Shown: positions 54,992 to 64,000 of the stretch, piece after piece
How positions within the stretch are numbered: position 1 is the stretch's first letter
How the letters are laid out: each line of letters begins with the position of its first letter
Assembly: GCA_030512335.1 (NCBI GenBank)
Contig: JAULSU010000006.1
Coordinates: 3,844,001-3,908,000 of the forward strand
DNA: 64,000 bases
From: Immersiella caudata
Lineage: Eukaryota > Ascomycota > Sordariomycetes > Sordariales > Lasiosphaeriaceae
Direction: 5' to 3'
Made by a program: the position numbers and the translations under genes
Notes under the pieces: model-generated
The model's database searches: none
Told to the model about the DNA's origin: nothing
What the model saw: only the letters and a program-made list of their open reading frames with translations

Positions 54992-55593
54992 TGGAACTGT
55001 CACGAGTATCTTGTGGGGGTGTGTAAAGACACTAAGCTCATAGTCAGGTGGTGGTTCGCTGGGGTTTGGCTGGCTTGTGGAGGGCTGAGGAGTGTCAGCT
55101 TGGGTCTTTTCTTCTCAGTCTGAGGCTTACCGTGCTGTGTCCTTCCATTTTGATTGCCTTGGGTTGGCTTCTGAGGTCCGGTGATCGAAGATGGAGGGTT
55201 TTGGTGAGGGGGAGACAGCGGCTGAATCCCGGCATGACAGCCAACGAGCTTGGGTGTTAGCCAGCCACCGACGCATGACTGTGCAACCAACGCTCGTTCG
55301 GATAAAACGAGAGCGGGGTAGCCAGCTGTGGCGCAGAGACAGGCGACATCAACCATCACGCTTCATCGCTTGTCGTTGTCGTTGTCTCAGCTGAATCCTT
55401 AGCGACTTGGCGCACCATTCAAAGTCAGCCTCCCAACTCAACAGGGCAAAAAGCGGGTCAGGTGTTGACCATCGTATTCGTTTTCGGGTCAGCTAATGAG
55501 GGAAGCACTTATAAACTTCCTCAGAGTTTCTCCTTGCAACTCAGAACTCAACTTCTGGAGTTAACAACTTGCCCTTCAATTCACTTTTTCATC
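54992..55593. other. Intergenic region upstream of the DUF1749 gene
   Basis: No additional gene is supported. A TATAAA box lies at 55510-55515, 84 bp before the ATG at 55594. Confidence 0.5.
55510..55515 (+). promoter_or_regulatory. TATA box of the DUF1749 hydrolase gene
   Basis: TATAAA in the context GCACTTATAAACTTCC, 84 bp upstream of the ATG, at the distance usual for filamentous fungi. Confidence 0.5.
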
Positions 55594-56532
55594 ATGCCCT
55601 ACCCCGTAACAGTCCACCCATTCCCCTCGGCCACCCGCTGGTCGTGCGCCTACGAGCGCGGCGACCCCTCCTCCCGCAACGCCTTTGTCTACATCGGCGG
55701 TCTCACCGGCGGCCCTCAGTCTATTGACCTCACCGCCATCGACTCCGCTTTCCGCACCTCTCCCAAACTCAGCTACTCCATCTGGGAGTTCCGCATGCGC
55801 AGCTCCTACACCGGCTTCGGCTTCTCCAGCCTCTCCAACGACGCCAACGACATCGCCTCCTTCGTCAAGTACCTCCGCTCTCTAGGCAAAGAAAAGATCG
55901 TGTTAATGGGTCACTCAACCGGCTGTCAGGACTGCATCGAATACAGCAACACGGAGAAATACCCTGATGCTCCGGCCGTGGATGGGAACATTCTTCTTGC
56001 GCCCGTGTCGGATAGAGAGATGGGCGGCATGTTTATCCCGCCCGCGGCGATGGAAGAGAGTGTGAAGAAAGCAAAGGAGTTGATTGACAAGGGGAGGGCA
56101 CAGGAGGTGATGGGGAGGGGCAGTATCCCGGAGATTTTTCAGAGTCCGGTGACGGCGTATCGGTGGTGGAGTTTGGCTGCCAAGGGGTAAGTCCTCTATT
56201 CCTTGTGATAGTTCAAGTTTGCTAATTTCTGAGTTTGATGACAAAGGGGGGATGACGACTTTTTTTCGTCGGATTTGTCTGACGACCAGCTGAAGGGAAC
56301 GTTTGGGCGGGTTGACAAACCCATCTTGTTTCTGCCGTGTGAAAAGGATGAACTGGTACCTCCCAGCGTGGACCGTCCTACATTGTTGGATCGCTGGACT
56401 GGATTTTGCCCGCCGGGACTGGCGAGTCCATTGTCTGGCTTTGTTCCGGGGGCGAATCATGTTGTGTCTGACCCTGATGCGTGGACATATATTGCAGACA
56501 AAGTGGTTGGGTTCTTGGAGGGTCTAGAGTAG
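55594..56532 (+). CDS. Alpha/beta hydrolase of the DUF1749 (UPF0613) family
   Basis: Exons 55594-56186 and 56247-56532 join in frame to 292 residues. The family (DUF1749, PF08538) comprises fungal alpha/beta hydrolases of unknown substrate. The nucleophile elbow GHSTG lies at residues 106-110 with Ser108; the phrase GHSTGCQDCIEY is diagnostic for the family. FVYIGGLTGGP provides the oxyanion-hole region and the likely catalytic histidine is in PGANHVV near the C-terminus, with an acidic residue in CEKDELVP. A TATA box lies 84 bp upstream. There are no close functional partners nearby. Confidence 0.92.
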
Positions 56533-56795
56533 GCGCATCCTTTGAAATGTCTGCAATTCAAGACAGTAGAGTAGCAGGTAATGTGACACGATGACCTATA
56601 ATGTTTGAGTTTTTCGCAGTCAGGTTCACTCCTCGACAGTTCGATAAGCTGACAGCCGTTTTACCAGGTAGTCATGATTGCCATGACATAACTTGAAGTT
56701 TGGATACCTCAGCTATAAAGTTGTCCATCTAGACTGCATACTTCTCTGTTTAGTCCCGTCCCAGCTCACCACCACCATCGAACTCAACATTTACG

Positions 56796-57535
56796 ATGTC
56801 TGATCGACCAACAGCGCCTCCAAACATACCAACTTCAGTCCTCAATCCCCCCAAAACTCACACCACAAATGGCGTGACCTGGACAGTCCACCAAGTCCCC
56901 AAAGACACTGAAGGCCAAGAATTCTACTGGAAACATTACCGCCCCCTTTCGTCTCGACATGCTCCGCAAAATCCCCAACCTCGACTCAGCCCCCTACGAG
57001 AGATCTTTGGAAAAGAGCCCTTTCATCCCAGCTTTCCACTTTCCTCTCATCCGCGAGCAGGGCTACCAAAAGAGAACCTGGCTCAGACAGTTCATGCACG
57101 GCGGTGTCGCCACTTTTGTTGCCGTTCTTCAGAATGATGATGTTTCTGCTCCGCCGAGGATTATGTCTTCTGTTACATTGTGCTGGATTCATAATCTTGT
57201 TGATGAGACGGCGACACCTCCAGAAGAGCTACAAAAGGATTTTACACTCGGCTGCATTTACGAGCTGTGATATGAAGAGTCCAACTACCAATTCATCACG
57301 GGGTTCACGCTATTTTCTGGCGCAGAGCAATACATGGCCAACCATAAGGCTCCCAAGTCCGGCGTCTTCACTCACCATGCCAACTGGTCGCAACTGACAT
57401 CCCCTGAAAAATGGTCCACAGACCAGAAGCTATTTCGTTGCATCAGCGAAGATATAGGCACCTTGGGCACAGCGACTCTGAAACTTTCTATAATGGGACG
57501 AGCATCTAGAGCGGGTGCACCGTCGCCAGTTCAGT
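56796..57535 (+). pseudogene. Unidentified protein gene, broken (one frameshift, one stop)
   Basis: The ATG at 56796 opens MSDRPTAPPNIPTSVLNPP and after TEGQEFYW a single extra A at about 56930 shifts the frame; ignoring it, the sequence continues NITAPFRLDMLRKIPNLDSAPYE... with FHFPLIREQGYQKRTWLRQF. TGA at 57268-57270 interrupts, and the same frame runs on (YEESNYQFITGFTLFSGAEQYM) to 57540. I do not recognise the family. It is directly followed by decayed DUF6604-like segments. Confidence 0.55.
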
Positions 57536-57539
57536 GCAA

Positions 57540-58400
57540 ACCCCCCCGGCATGGGTGAGATAACTCGGGCCTTTCAAGCTCTGAAGCACGAGGATGTCTT
57601 CCCGCTCTGGGGTGTTTTTCCTGCTCAGGTTTACGCAGATATTACCCATACTCTCTGGGGTCAGGCTCCTATTGCGCATAACATCCTACAGAATTTTCTG
57701 TCCTCCAGCCAGGCTCCGCTCTGGTGTGTTATCACCCTGTATGCCGCCCATAGTTTGGTACGGGACTGCGTTCTGGAATGGGAAGAGGCCACGGGGGTGG
57801 TACAGGCCTCTGAGCATCTTTACAAAGCATGACTCGCCTCCAGCCTGCTCTGTGAAAGTGGACGGACATGGAGATCTTGGGTTCGCCCTACATTCAACCG
57901 GCGAGATTCTTTCCACCGGGCCCAAGACCAACCGGTCCAAACGCCTTCAAGTCATCATATTGCATATCGGCTGGAATCAAACTGTCAGTACTTACTACGA
58001 GTTCCAGATCTCGCACCAATCTTTCAGGGGGCAGGACCATTGCCCACAACTCACCGCTTCTCGATGCTTTCGCAGAGCGGTTCCGACCAGAAACCTCTCC
58101 CATGCGCCGAAACACCACCGAAGCTGACCTGGTACGCCTCGTCAAGGTGCGAGAAGGTTTTCTTGAAAGCTTTGTCAAGTCAGGTGAGCGGATTCTCAAC
58201 GACCCCTGTTCACCGCAACCAACACTCGAGCCAAAAGACAGTGGCACGCAGCTGCGGCGGTTGGTGCACACACTCGAAGGATAAACCATCCACCTCGACA
58301 TCGACTACTGCCTCTGCAAGCCACCTGCTCGTCAACGGTGCATCAGCCTCCTCGTGGAGATGGTACTCGGTGCCTGGGTCGTAGACAGGGAGTAGCTCAA
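57540..58400 (+). pseudogene. DUF6604-like protein remnant, copy 1
   Basis: Remnant assembled from two frames. It begins PPGMGEITRAFQALKHEDVFPLWGVF, where the phrase PLW.VFA.Q.Y.DI recalls the fungal DUF6604 family, and continues into CVLEWEEATGVVQASEHLY. After a frame change it gives a segment around ARFFPPGPRPTGPNAF and a C-terminal stretch ending RRLVHTLEG at 58284. Each segment has a counterpart in the remnant just downstream (58520-59356), so the two are tandem duplicates. The family name rests on my recollection of its motif and is tentative. Confidence 0.5.
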
Positions 58401-58519
58401 GGAGTGATGGTGAGCTGTAAGGGTAGTTTAGTATAGATACCTAAGCATTGTATCACGATGTCCTCCTCTAATTCTAGATAGCATACCTACACTATGTGTG
58501 GTTCTTGGTCGACACGGAG

Positions 58520-59356
58520 GCTCTGGCATCAGCATCGAGACGAGGATGCGATATCCCCGGAATCGACGAAATAACTCGGACTTTCCGAGTCTTTCACAGT
58601 GAGAACGAGTTTCCTCTCTGGGGAATATTTGCCATACAGACCTATCTCAATATCCACTGCATCTTGGGACAGAGATTGATCTCCCAGCCAAGCAAGTCCG
58701 CCAGTCTCTTCTCTCCAGCATGCAGACCACCATGCAAAACATGATATCGTGGTCGGCGGAGCTTGGCATCACCAAGCTTGACACCAGTGGGCTAGAGGAT
58801 TCAATTGGATGGTTCGGAGAATGGGAAGGGGACCTGACGCTCGGAGCAAAAGGGTCGCTTAAAAAGGTGAAAGTAGCAGTCTCGCTCAACAACCACCGTC
58901 TTGGCCATCTAATGGCATGTCACCCCGGTTTTTCCGGCAGCGTCATGTACTGGGCGCAAATAGCATCAAGAGCCTGTATTTCAGTAGGTTAGGAGCACCA
59001 ACGTGGCACTTACGGCTGCCCACATGTACAGTGTCTACCAAACCTCGGGCCTCACCGCCCCAACTGAATGGCTAGACGGCGATCTTTTGATACATCCGGC
59101 TTACCATTCAAATGCTTTCTTTCCGACTGGCCAGCGCCCTGGGCCCGAGGGTGCGTTTAGGAGCTGCTACCGCGTCTTCGTTGGAATGAAGCTCCATGAC
59201 ATGGAGTTTCTAATCTTCCTCGGATCAAATCAACTGCGTTCTTTTCGCCAGATCCCAGACCAAGCAGTCCCTCAGCCTTCGCATCCTTGTACTATGGCAG
59301 AAGCTAAACTGTTGGTATTCACTAAGAATTACAGGCCGGGTAATGGCAGGGGATAA
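58520..59356 (+). pseudogene. DUF6604-like protein remnant, copy 2
   Basis: Second decayed copy. It contains IPGIDEITRTFRVF..ENEFPLWGIFAIQTYLNIHCILG, then after a frame change SSMQTTMQNMISWSAELG, GFSGSVMYWAQIASRACIS, and, past a stop near 58990, VALTAAHMYSVYQTSGL and AFFPTGQRPGPEGAFRS. These align segment for segment with copy 1. More residues of the presumed family are kept here than in copy 1. The copy ends with a stop at 59354. Confidence 0.5.
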
Positions 59357-59869
59357 TTGCGTTGCAGAATGACGAGATAAGATAATGGAAGTTGAATGGG
59401 TTGTGTTGGAACGTTGGGTGAATTGCCCCTATTCACAAAATCTGTAGTTCTTGTCTCAATAGTAGAAAATCGACTCTCGGGTCAAAAGTCAAAGGTACTC
59501 GAACAATAGAGTTGAATGCAATGCCTGCTGGCTCGCTACCGTAGCACAAAGAGCGCAGGATGCGAATGAGTGGCGCACGGTTGCAAGAGGATCCGACGAT
59601 GTAACGGGACGGCCTCGCCAAACAGAAGTCCTGAATCCTGCCGGCTTGCAGGCAATCATAAGCACAGCTGTGGCACGATAGGCTAGCAGTTGGCTGGGAC
59701 GGGCCAGGGTATCATCGGGCCCTCGGTCGGTGGAGAAAGGACCCAGGGGGCCGACCCTCGGGTTCCCGCCTAAAAGAGCCCAGACAATCCCGTTGTCATC
59801 ATCGTAAATCCAATCCCAATTTTTGATCCCAACTCTAGCCCAAACAACCTATCCATTGACCACACAACG
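59357..59869. other. Intergenic region upstream of the flavin monooxygenase
   Basis: No coding region is supported. The last 120 bases are promoter and leader of the monooxygenase at 59870. Confidence 0.5.
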
Positions 59870-61949
59870 ATGGGAATCACCATGAAAGTCATCGTCATTG
59901 GGGGCGGACCCGGCGGGCTGGTGACGCTCAAACACCTCGCCACAGCCCACAACTTCTTTGACATCAAACCAATTGACGTGCAGCTCTTCGAAGCTGAAGA
60001 TTCCCTCGGTGGCACCTTCAAGTATCGCGTCTGGGCTGGTGCCGAGCTGGTCTCCTCCAAATACCTCACCACTTTTTCTGATTTTCGACTGCCTGAAGAC
60101 GCCCCTGACTTTCTCTCCCCTCAGCAATACGTCCAGTACCTCCAAGACTACGCCAAGCACTTCAGACTCCTCGGCCACATCCGCTGCAACACCTCCGTCA
60201 CCGATGTCCGCCGTCGCCAGGGAGGAGGCCACATCGTCACCACGCTCAACCGAGACGCTTCCACCACAAAAGAACACCAATGCGACGCCGTCATCGTCTG
60301 CTCCGGTCTCAACCTCACCCCCAATGTTCCCAGTGGTATCCAAGGCCTTGCTGAGTCCGCGTCCCACACCTTCCGCACCCTCCACTCCTCCATCTTCAAA
60401 AACCTCCCCGGCCCCGATTCTGAATTCCTCCCGACTCAGCAAACAGACAAAAGGCAAGGGAGTACGATTGTTGTTCTTGGCGCCGGCGAAACCGCCCACG
60501 ACATCGCCTACGCCGCCATCAATCACCCCTCCGTCTCACGCGTTATCCTCTCCCACAAAAACGGCTTCTTCATAGCACCAAAGATTTCCCCTGAGCCGGT
60601 GATTTTGAGGGTGTGGGGGAAACCGTACGAGGGAAAGAGGCCGAATAAACCGCTGGATACGACGGTGGCGAGCTTGTTTGACACTGCATATGTGCCGGCT
60701 TGGTTGCAGAGGGGAGGGCTGTTGTGGGGGTATTACGATGCGTGGATAAGGTGGATTTTTTGGCTGATTAGTGGGAGTACGGGGGGGTGTGATCAGTGGG
60801 TTGGGGGGAGTGGGAGGGGGGTTGATAGCTGTGAGTATCTTTTGTCTGTGATGAGGAAAGGAGGACTAATATCTGGCAGTCTTCATGGTCAAGAGCGACA
60901 AGGCGATTCAGTACATCTCTCCGCCGTACCGCAAGGGATGGGTCAACGCGATTCGCAGCTTCTTTATCAACATCCCGCTCAAGGACACCCAGGGGAAGGA
61001 AATCGAGCTAGCGCCGTGGCCCGCATGCGTCGAGAAGGTCAAGAAGCGCGACGTGATGCATCTGGACAGCGATACCGACGATGAGGTCGAAATCATCAAG
61101 TTCACCGACGACGGGTCCCCTGAGAGCGAGCGTCTCAAGACACGACCCCCTGTTATCCCCGACACGGTGATATTCGCCACGGGATACAAGCGCGAGTTTC
61201 CCTTTTTGTCAGAGGAATACCCTCGCCCGGGTGACTGCTCAGTCAGGGGTATCTATCGCAACATCGATGACGGGTTCGGCTACATCGGGATGATCCGTCC
61301 CTCCATCGGTACCCCTTTCTTCCCCTCTTTCTCCTACATGAAAGCTAACCCTATGTAATCTGTAGGAGCAATCCCCCCCCTAGCCGAACTCCAAGCCCAA
61401 CTCTTCACCTCCCGTCTCATAACCAACCACTACAGCCTCACCTCCCCCCTCTCCCGTCACGCCCTCGCTCCCTACGAACTAGACTACGCCCTCCACCCTT
61501 CCCAAGGCCACGACGTCTTCCGCAACAAATTCGGCGTCGACCACGAGAGCTACGCATACCAACTCGCGCTGGACATGGGCGCCGCACCGAAGGTAACTCA
61601 CGTTCTGAGGCAGCACGGATGGAAGGTTTTCTTCACGTGGGCGATGGGACCGAATTTCAATACCAAGTTTCGGCTGGTGGGGCCGTGGGCGGCTCCGGAA
61701 GAGGCGGGGGAGGTGATGAGGGGAGAGTTGTTTGGCGTGGTGAGGAGGAGTGGGGGTGGTGTTTGTGAGTGCCCCTTTTTTACCCCTTTTTTATCATTCC
61801 CCTTTTTATCGTCCGGACTACGTTATGGCGATCGGCTAACGATGTGTCTAGTCTTTGTGACGTACACGTTGATCCCGCAGGTCATCTTTGGCGTGTTGAG
61901 TCTTGTCATCATGGGCTGGGAATGGGTCAGGGGGTTTGTCAGTGTCTAA
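59870..61949 (+). CDS. Flavin-containing monooxygenase, 628 residues, 4 exons
   Basis: Exons 59870-60830, 60880-61308, 61366-61764 and 61852-61949 join in frame. The FAD motif GGGPGG is at residues 11-16, and the NADPH motif GAGETAHD at 204-211. Between the motifs lie the fingerprint YVQYLQDYAKHF and the linker VIVCSGLNLTPNVP; the late motif FATGYKREFPF precedes the end of the second exon. A hydrophobic C-terminal segment (VTYTLIPQVIFGVLSLVIMGW) suggests a membrane anchor, as in dimethylaniline-type monooxygenases. A second ATG at 59882 (MKVIVIGGG) is an equally plausible start. It oxygenates a soft nucleophile (N or S) or acts as a Baeyer-Villiger enzyme; the substrate is unknown. Confidence 0.9.
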
Positions 61950-62426
61950 GTATGGGGTAAGATTCGAGAATGAAGGAGTGGCAATGCCCAGAATGGGGTA
62001 ATTTCCGGGCCTAGATTTCAGCTACTCGAAAACATCGGACGTACTTCTCTCGCCGGGACAACCGGATAAACACACGTGGATTCAACGTGGTGCTGCTGCA
62101 ACGGGTAGCCAAGACGCCAAGCGCAGTCCTTCCGGTACTTGACTTCGGCCACCGCTGGTGGATTTCCTTACAGTTCAGGGTATAGCAGCTTGGCGTTCAT
62201 ATGGCTCAATAAACCCACCTCCCTTCCATGCGACGGCGCTGGGAAATCCAAGAATCTTGGGCCTTTACGCCCAATATCCGGGTTCACTCCCCAACCAACT
62301 AATCAAGGGGCAAACTTGCGGGGTTCAAATGTGCCGTGCGTGCATATAAGATAAACCTCCGACCCGTGTTTTCCCATTCCAGCTGTGTGGATTTCATCAT
62401 CATCTTGCATTGCAACAAACTGCAAA
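61950..62426. other. Intergenic region upstream of the small secreted protein
   Basis: No coding region is supported. A TATA-like ATATAAG lies at 62344-62350, 77 bp before the ATG at 62427. Confidence 0.5.
62344..62350 (+). promoter_or_regulatory. TATA box of the small secreted protein gene
   Basis: ATATAAG in the context TGCATATAAGATAAAC, 77 bp upstream of the ATG at 62427. Confidence 0.45.
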
Positions 62427-63008
62427 ATGAAGTTCCAGGCCCTTCTCCTCGCCGCCATCACGGCCCCCCTGGCCCTCGCAGCTCCCAGCGCCACCGTCGA
62501 CACCCCCACCAAGATCCTCGACGAGCGCCAGGGATGCCGCGTCACCACGCCCGCGCCATGCGCTTACATTTCGCCGCCCCCGACCGAGGAGGAGACGGCG
62601 GCGCGCCATGCCCTCTTCTTTGATGCCTTTATCCTCAAGAAGAACCTGAGCGAGGCCTTCAAGTACATTGACAACGTTTACACGGTAACTCTTCTTAAAA
62701 TTTCCCATAAATTCATGATCGGAGGTCTAATAAAGACAGAACCACAACCCCATGGCGAGAACCGGAGGCCCAAAGGAGGCCCTCAACATCCTCGGCGGCA
62801 TCTGGTGCAACCAGAACTTCCGGAACGGCAAGTCGGCCTTCAGGGGAGACATGGGCTATGTTGCCTACAACAACATTGTGGACCGCTTCCGCTGGAAGGA
62901 CGGCTGCATCACCGAGCACGTGAGTATCCCTTGTCCCCCTCCAAGGGGGTTGATAACTGACAGCAGCAGTGGGACTCTGGCGAGAGGTGGCCTTCGTGGG
63001 CAAACTAA
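62427..63008 (+). CDS. Small secreted SnoaL-like (NTF2-fold) protein, 158 residues, 3 exons
   Basis: Exons 62427-62684, 62740-62919 and about 62970-63008. The third exon's acceptor is ambiguous because CAG is repeated three times (62961-62969), giving 0-2 extra glutamines. A signal peptide MKFQALLLAAITAPLALA is followed by a propeptide-like region ending DERQG. The pattern FFDAFILKKNLSEAFKYIDNVYTNHNP across the first splice, then ALNILGGIW, matches SnoaL-like proteins with an NTF2 fold. Two or three cysteines (CRVTTPAPC, WCNQNF, DGCI) may form disulfides. It could be an extracellular enzyme or an effector-like protein; the catalytic Asp of polyketide cyclases cannot be assigned. Confidence 0.82.
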
Positions 63009-63137
63009 GTTGAACCCTGTGAAAATGGGTCGATTCGCAAATCATGACAGCCGCTGTAGATCCGTACTCGTTTCAGCAAGTTTCAATGCGTTGAAGATTA
63101 TCTTATTACTCTTGGTCTGCGTGCATGTGGATGGCCA

Positions 63138-64000
63138 TCACTTCTCCGCATCAGCACGCCCCTCGCCCCACTGGAAGTCAATCCCATACCATCTGTCCGC
63201 CCCTTGGTCGCTGTTGCCATCTCCCCCTTGTCCCGGCGGTTCCTTAACGCCCCACCATCCCATCCCAAACAAGCCTTCCCGGAACACCTCCAACTCGTTT
63301 CTCTCCTGCTTCGTCATCCACTCCGCTCCATGCGGAATGCGTCTCAACAAGTCAGATCCCGCTAGCAAACTTGCCGCGGCACCGATGCTGCACGGATTCT
63401 TGGGCAGGAGCCTCCTCAGATGCCGATGCGTCATATAAGACAGCATAACGCACACGAACATGACAGCCAACAGGCCCTCTAGGATTCTTGTCGATATGGC
63501 ACTCTGATACAGGCGAGAGCGGCCCGCGTTCGGCGTGGTCACTGCGCCCGTGAAGGTCTGCGCGTCCTCCCCCGCGGCAAGGTCGAGGCTTTCGCGGCCA
63601 TTGTTGAGGAATTGGGCCATGACTGCGCGAAAGGTCCGCTCCACCGCATCCTTGAGATTCCCAACATTCTCGGGGCCAGCTAGCTCTGCAATCGGGGTGC
63701 CATTGCGTCCGTAAACTGCCAGACCAAAGAGGCCACCGCTCTCAAACGATGTATCAAGGCCGGCGGGGTTGGCAAAGACCATCATGCTAAAACTGTGGAT
63801 GAATTCCGGGCTGCTAATGTTGATAGAGGGGACGACCTTTGGGGCCGAGCCTGGGTGGACAATAACCGGGGGCGGCGAGGATGGAGAACGGTCAGCGTCT
63901 AGTTCCCATTCCGGAATTGTGAAACTCGCCGACACCAGAACCTCTTCGGCATACGGACTACAGACAAGATTTGAAACTTGGTCCACGACGTAGTCCGTTG
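63138..64000 (-). CDS. Large membrane protein of DUF3433 type, C-terminal part (cut by window edge)
   Basis: The minus-strand frame is open to the end of the window, so the gene starts beyond 64000 and only its C-terminal 287 residues are seen. The segment RLYQSAISTRILEGLLAVMFVCVMLSYM is a membrane helix, followed by LPKNPCSIGAAASLLAGSDLL and later GAEWM..., FSMGWW-like FGMGWWGVKEPPG, all characteristic of the fungal DUF3433 multi-pass proteins. The part before it is extracellular or lumenal. Stop codon is at 63138-63140, 129 bp from the stop of the convergent secreted-protein gene. Confidence 0.82.
   Translation of the reverse strand, partial: TDYVVDQVSNLVCSPYAEEVLVSASFTIPEWELDADRSPSSPPPVIVHPGSAPKVVPSINISSPEFIHSFSMMVFANPAGLDTSFESGGLFGLAVYGRNGTPIAELAGPENVGNLKDAVERTFRAVMAQFLNNGRESLDLAAGEDAQTFTGAVTTPNAGRSRLYQSAISTRILEGLLAVMFVCVMLSYMTHRHLRRLLPKNPCSIGAAASLLAGSDLLRRIPHGAEWMTKQERNELEVFREGLFGMGWWGVKEPPGQGGDGNSDQGADRWYGIDFQWGEGRADAEK

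Noticed and set aside
1..64000. CRISPR array, rRNA operon, integron or prophage
   Set aside because: No spaced direct repeats of the right size, no rRNA sequence, and the DNA is clearly intron-bearing fungal nuclear DNA.

Overview
The window is nuclear DNA from a filamentous ascomycete, most likely a Sordariomycete. The evidence is short GT-AG introns of about 50-130 nt with CTGAC/CTAAC-type branch sites, HET-domain and NB-ARC/TPR genes, an Rtt109 histone acetyltransferase, an asaB-type oxygenase, a SET ribosomal lysine methyltransferase (RKM4) and transposon relics with C-to-T style decay. No species is claimed.

Layout. 1.2-4.5 kb: an intact FAD monooxygenase (6 exons) and a class I methyltransferase. 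4.7-18.2 kb: a decaying block holding a tRNA-derived relic, a C2H2 zinc-finger remnant, two type-D feruloyl esterase genes flanking a GH78 alpha-L-rhamnosidase (all three broken), an (AAAAAT)n tract, a solo LTR with a perfect 5-bp target duplication, a PIF/Harbinger transposase relic and other LTR-like debris. 18.2-29.9 kb: an allorecognition-type block with an intact HET gene, an asaB-like oxygenase (5 exons), an NB-ARC/TPR receptor (4 exons), a second intact HET gene and a broken HET gene. 31.9-41 kb: mostly conserved genes: RKM4-like SET methyltransferase, Rtt109, mitochondrial ribosomal protein mL57, a polyglutamine 2EXR protein and a cytochrome P450. 42.3-46.6 kb: a broken NAD(P)-binding gene, a fourth HET gene (broken) and a truncated UMTA-type methyltransferase. 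47.3-50.8 kb: an intact sulfotransferase-like gene and a 676-residue membrane protein. 51-54 kb: a broken methyltransferase next to a broken FAD amine oxidase. 55.6-64 kb: a DUF1749 hydrolase, decayed repeated ORFs, a flavin monooxygenase, a small secreted SnoaL-like protein and the C-terminus of a large membrane protein cut by the window edge.

The main pattern is contrast. About fifteen genes read cleanly, some across several introns, while about nine accessory genes each carry one to six frameshifts or stops. Most of the stops can be explained by C-to-T (or G-to-A) changes and many indels lie in short homopolymers. The lesions concentrate in plant-cell-wall hydrolases, HET genes and metabolic accessory genes, so this looks like a real accessory region being lost by drift and RIP-like mutation rather than uniform sequencing error. 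Exon coordinates were worked out by hand from frame continuity and splice consensus.
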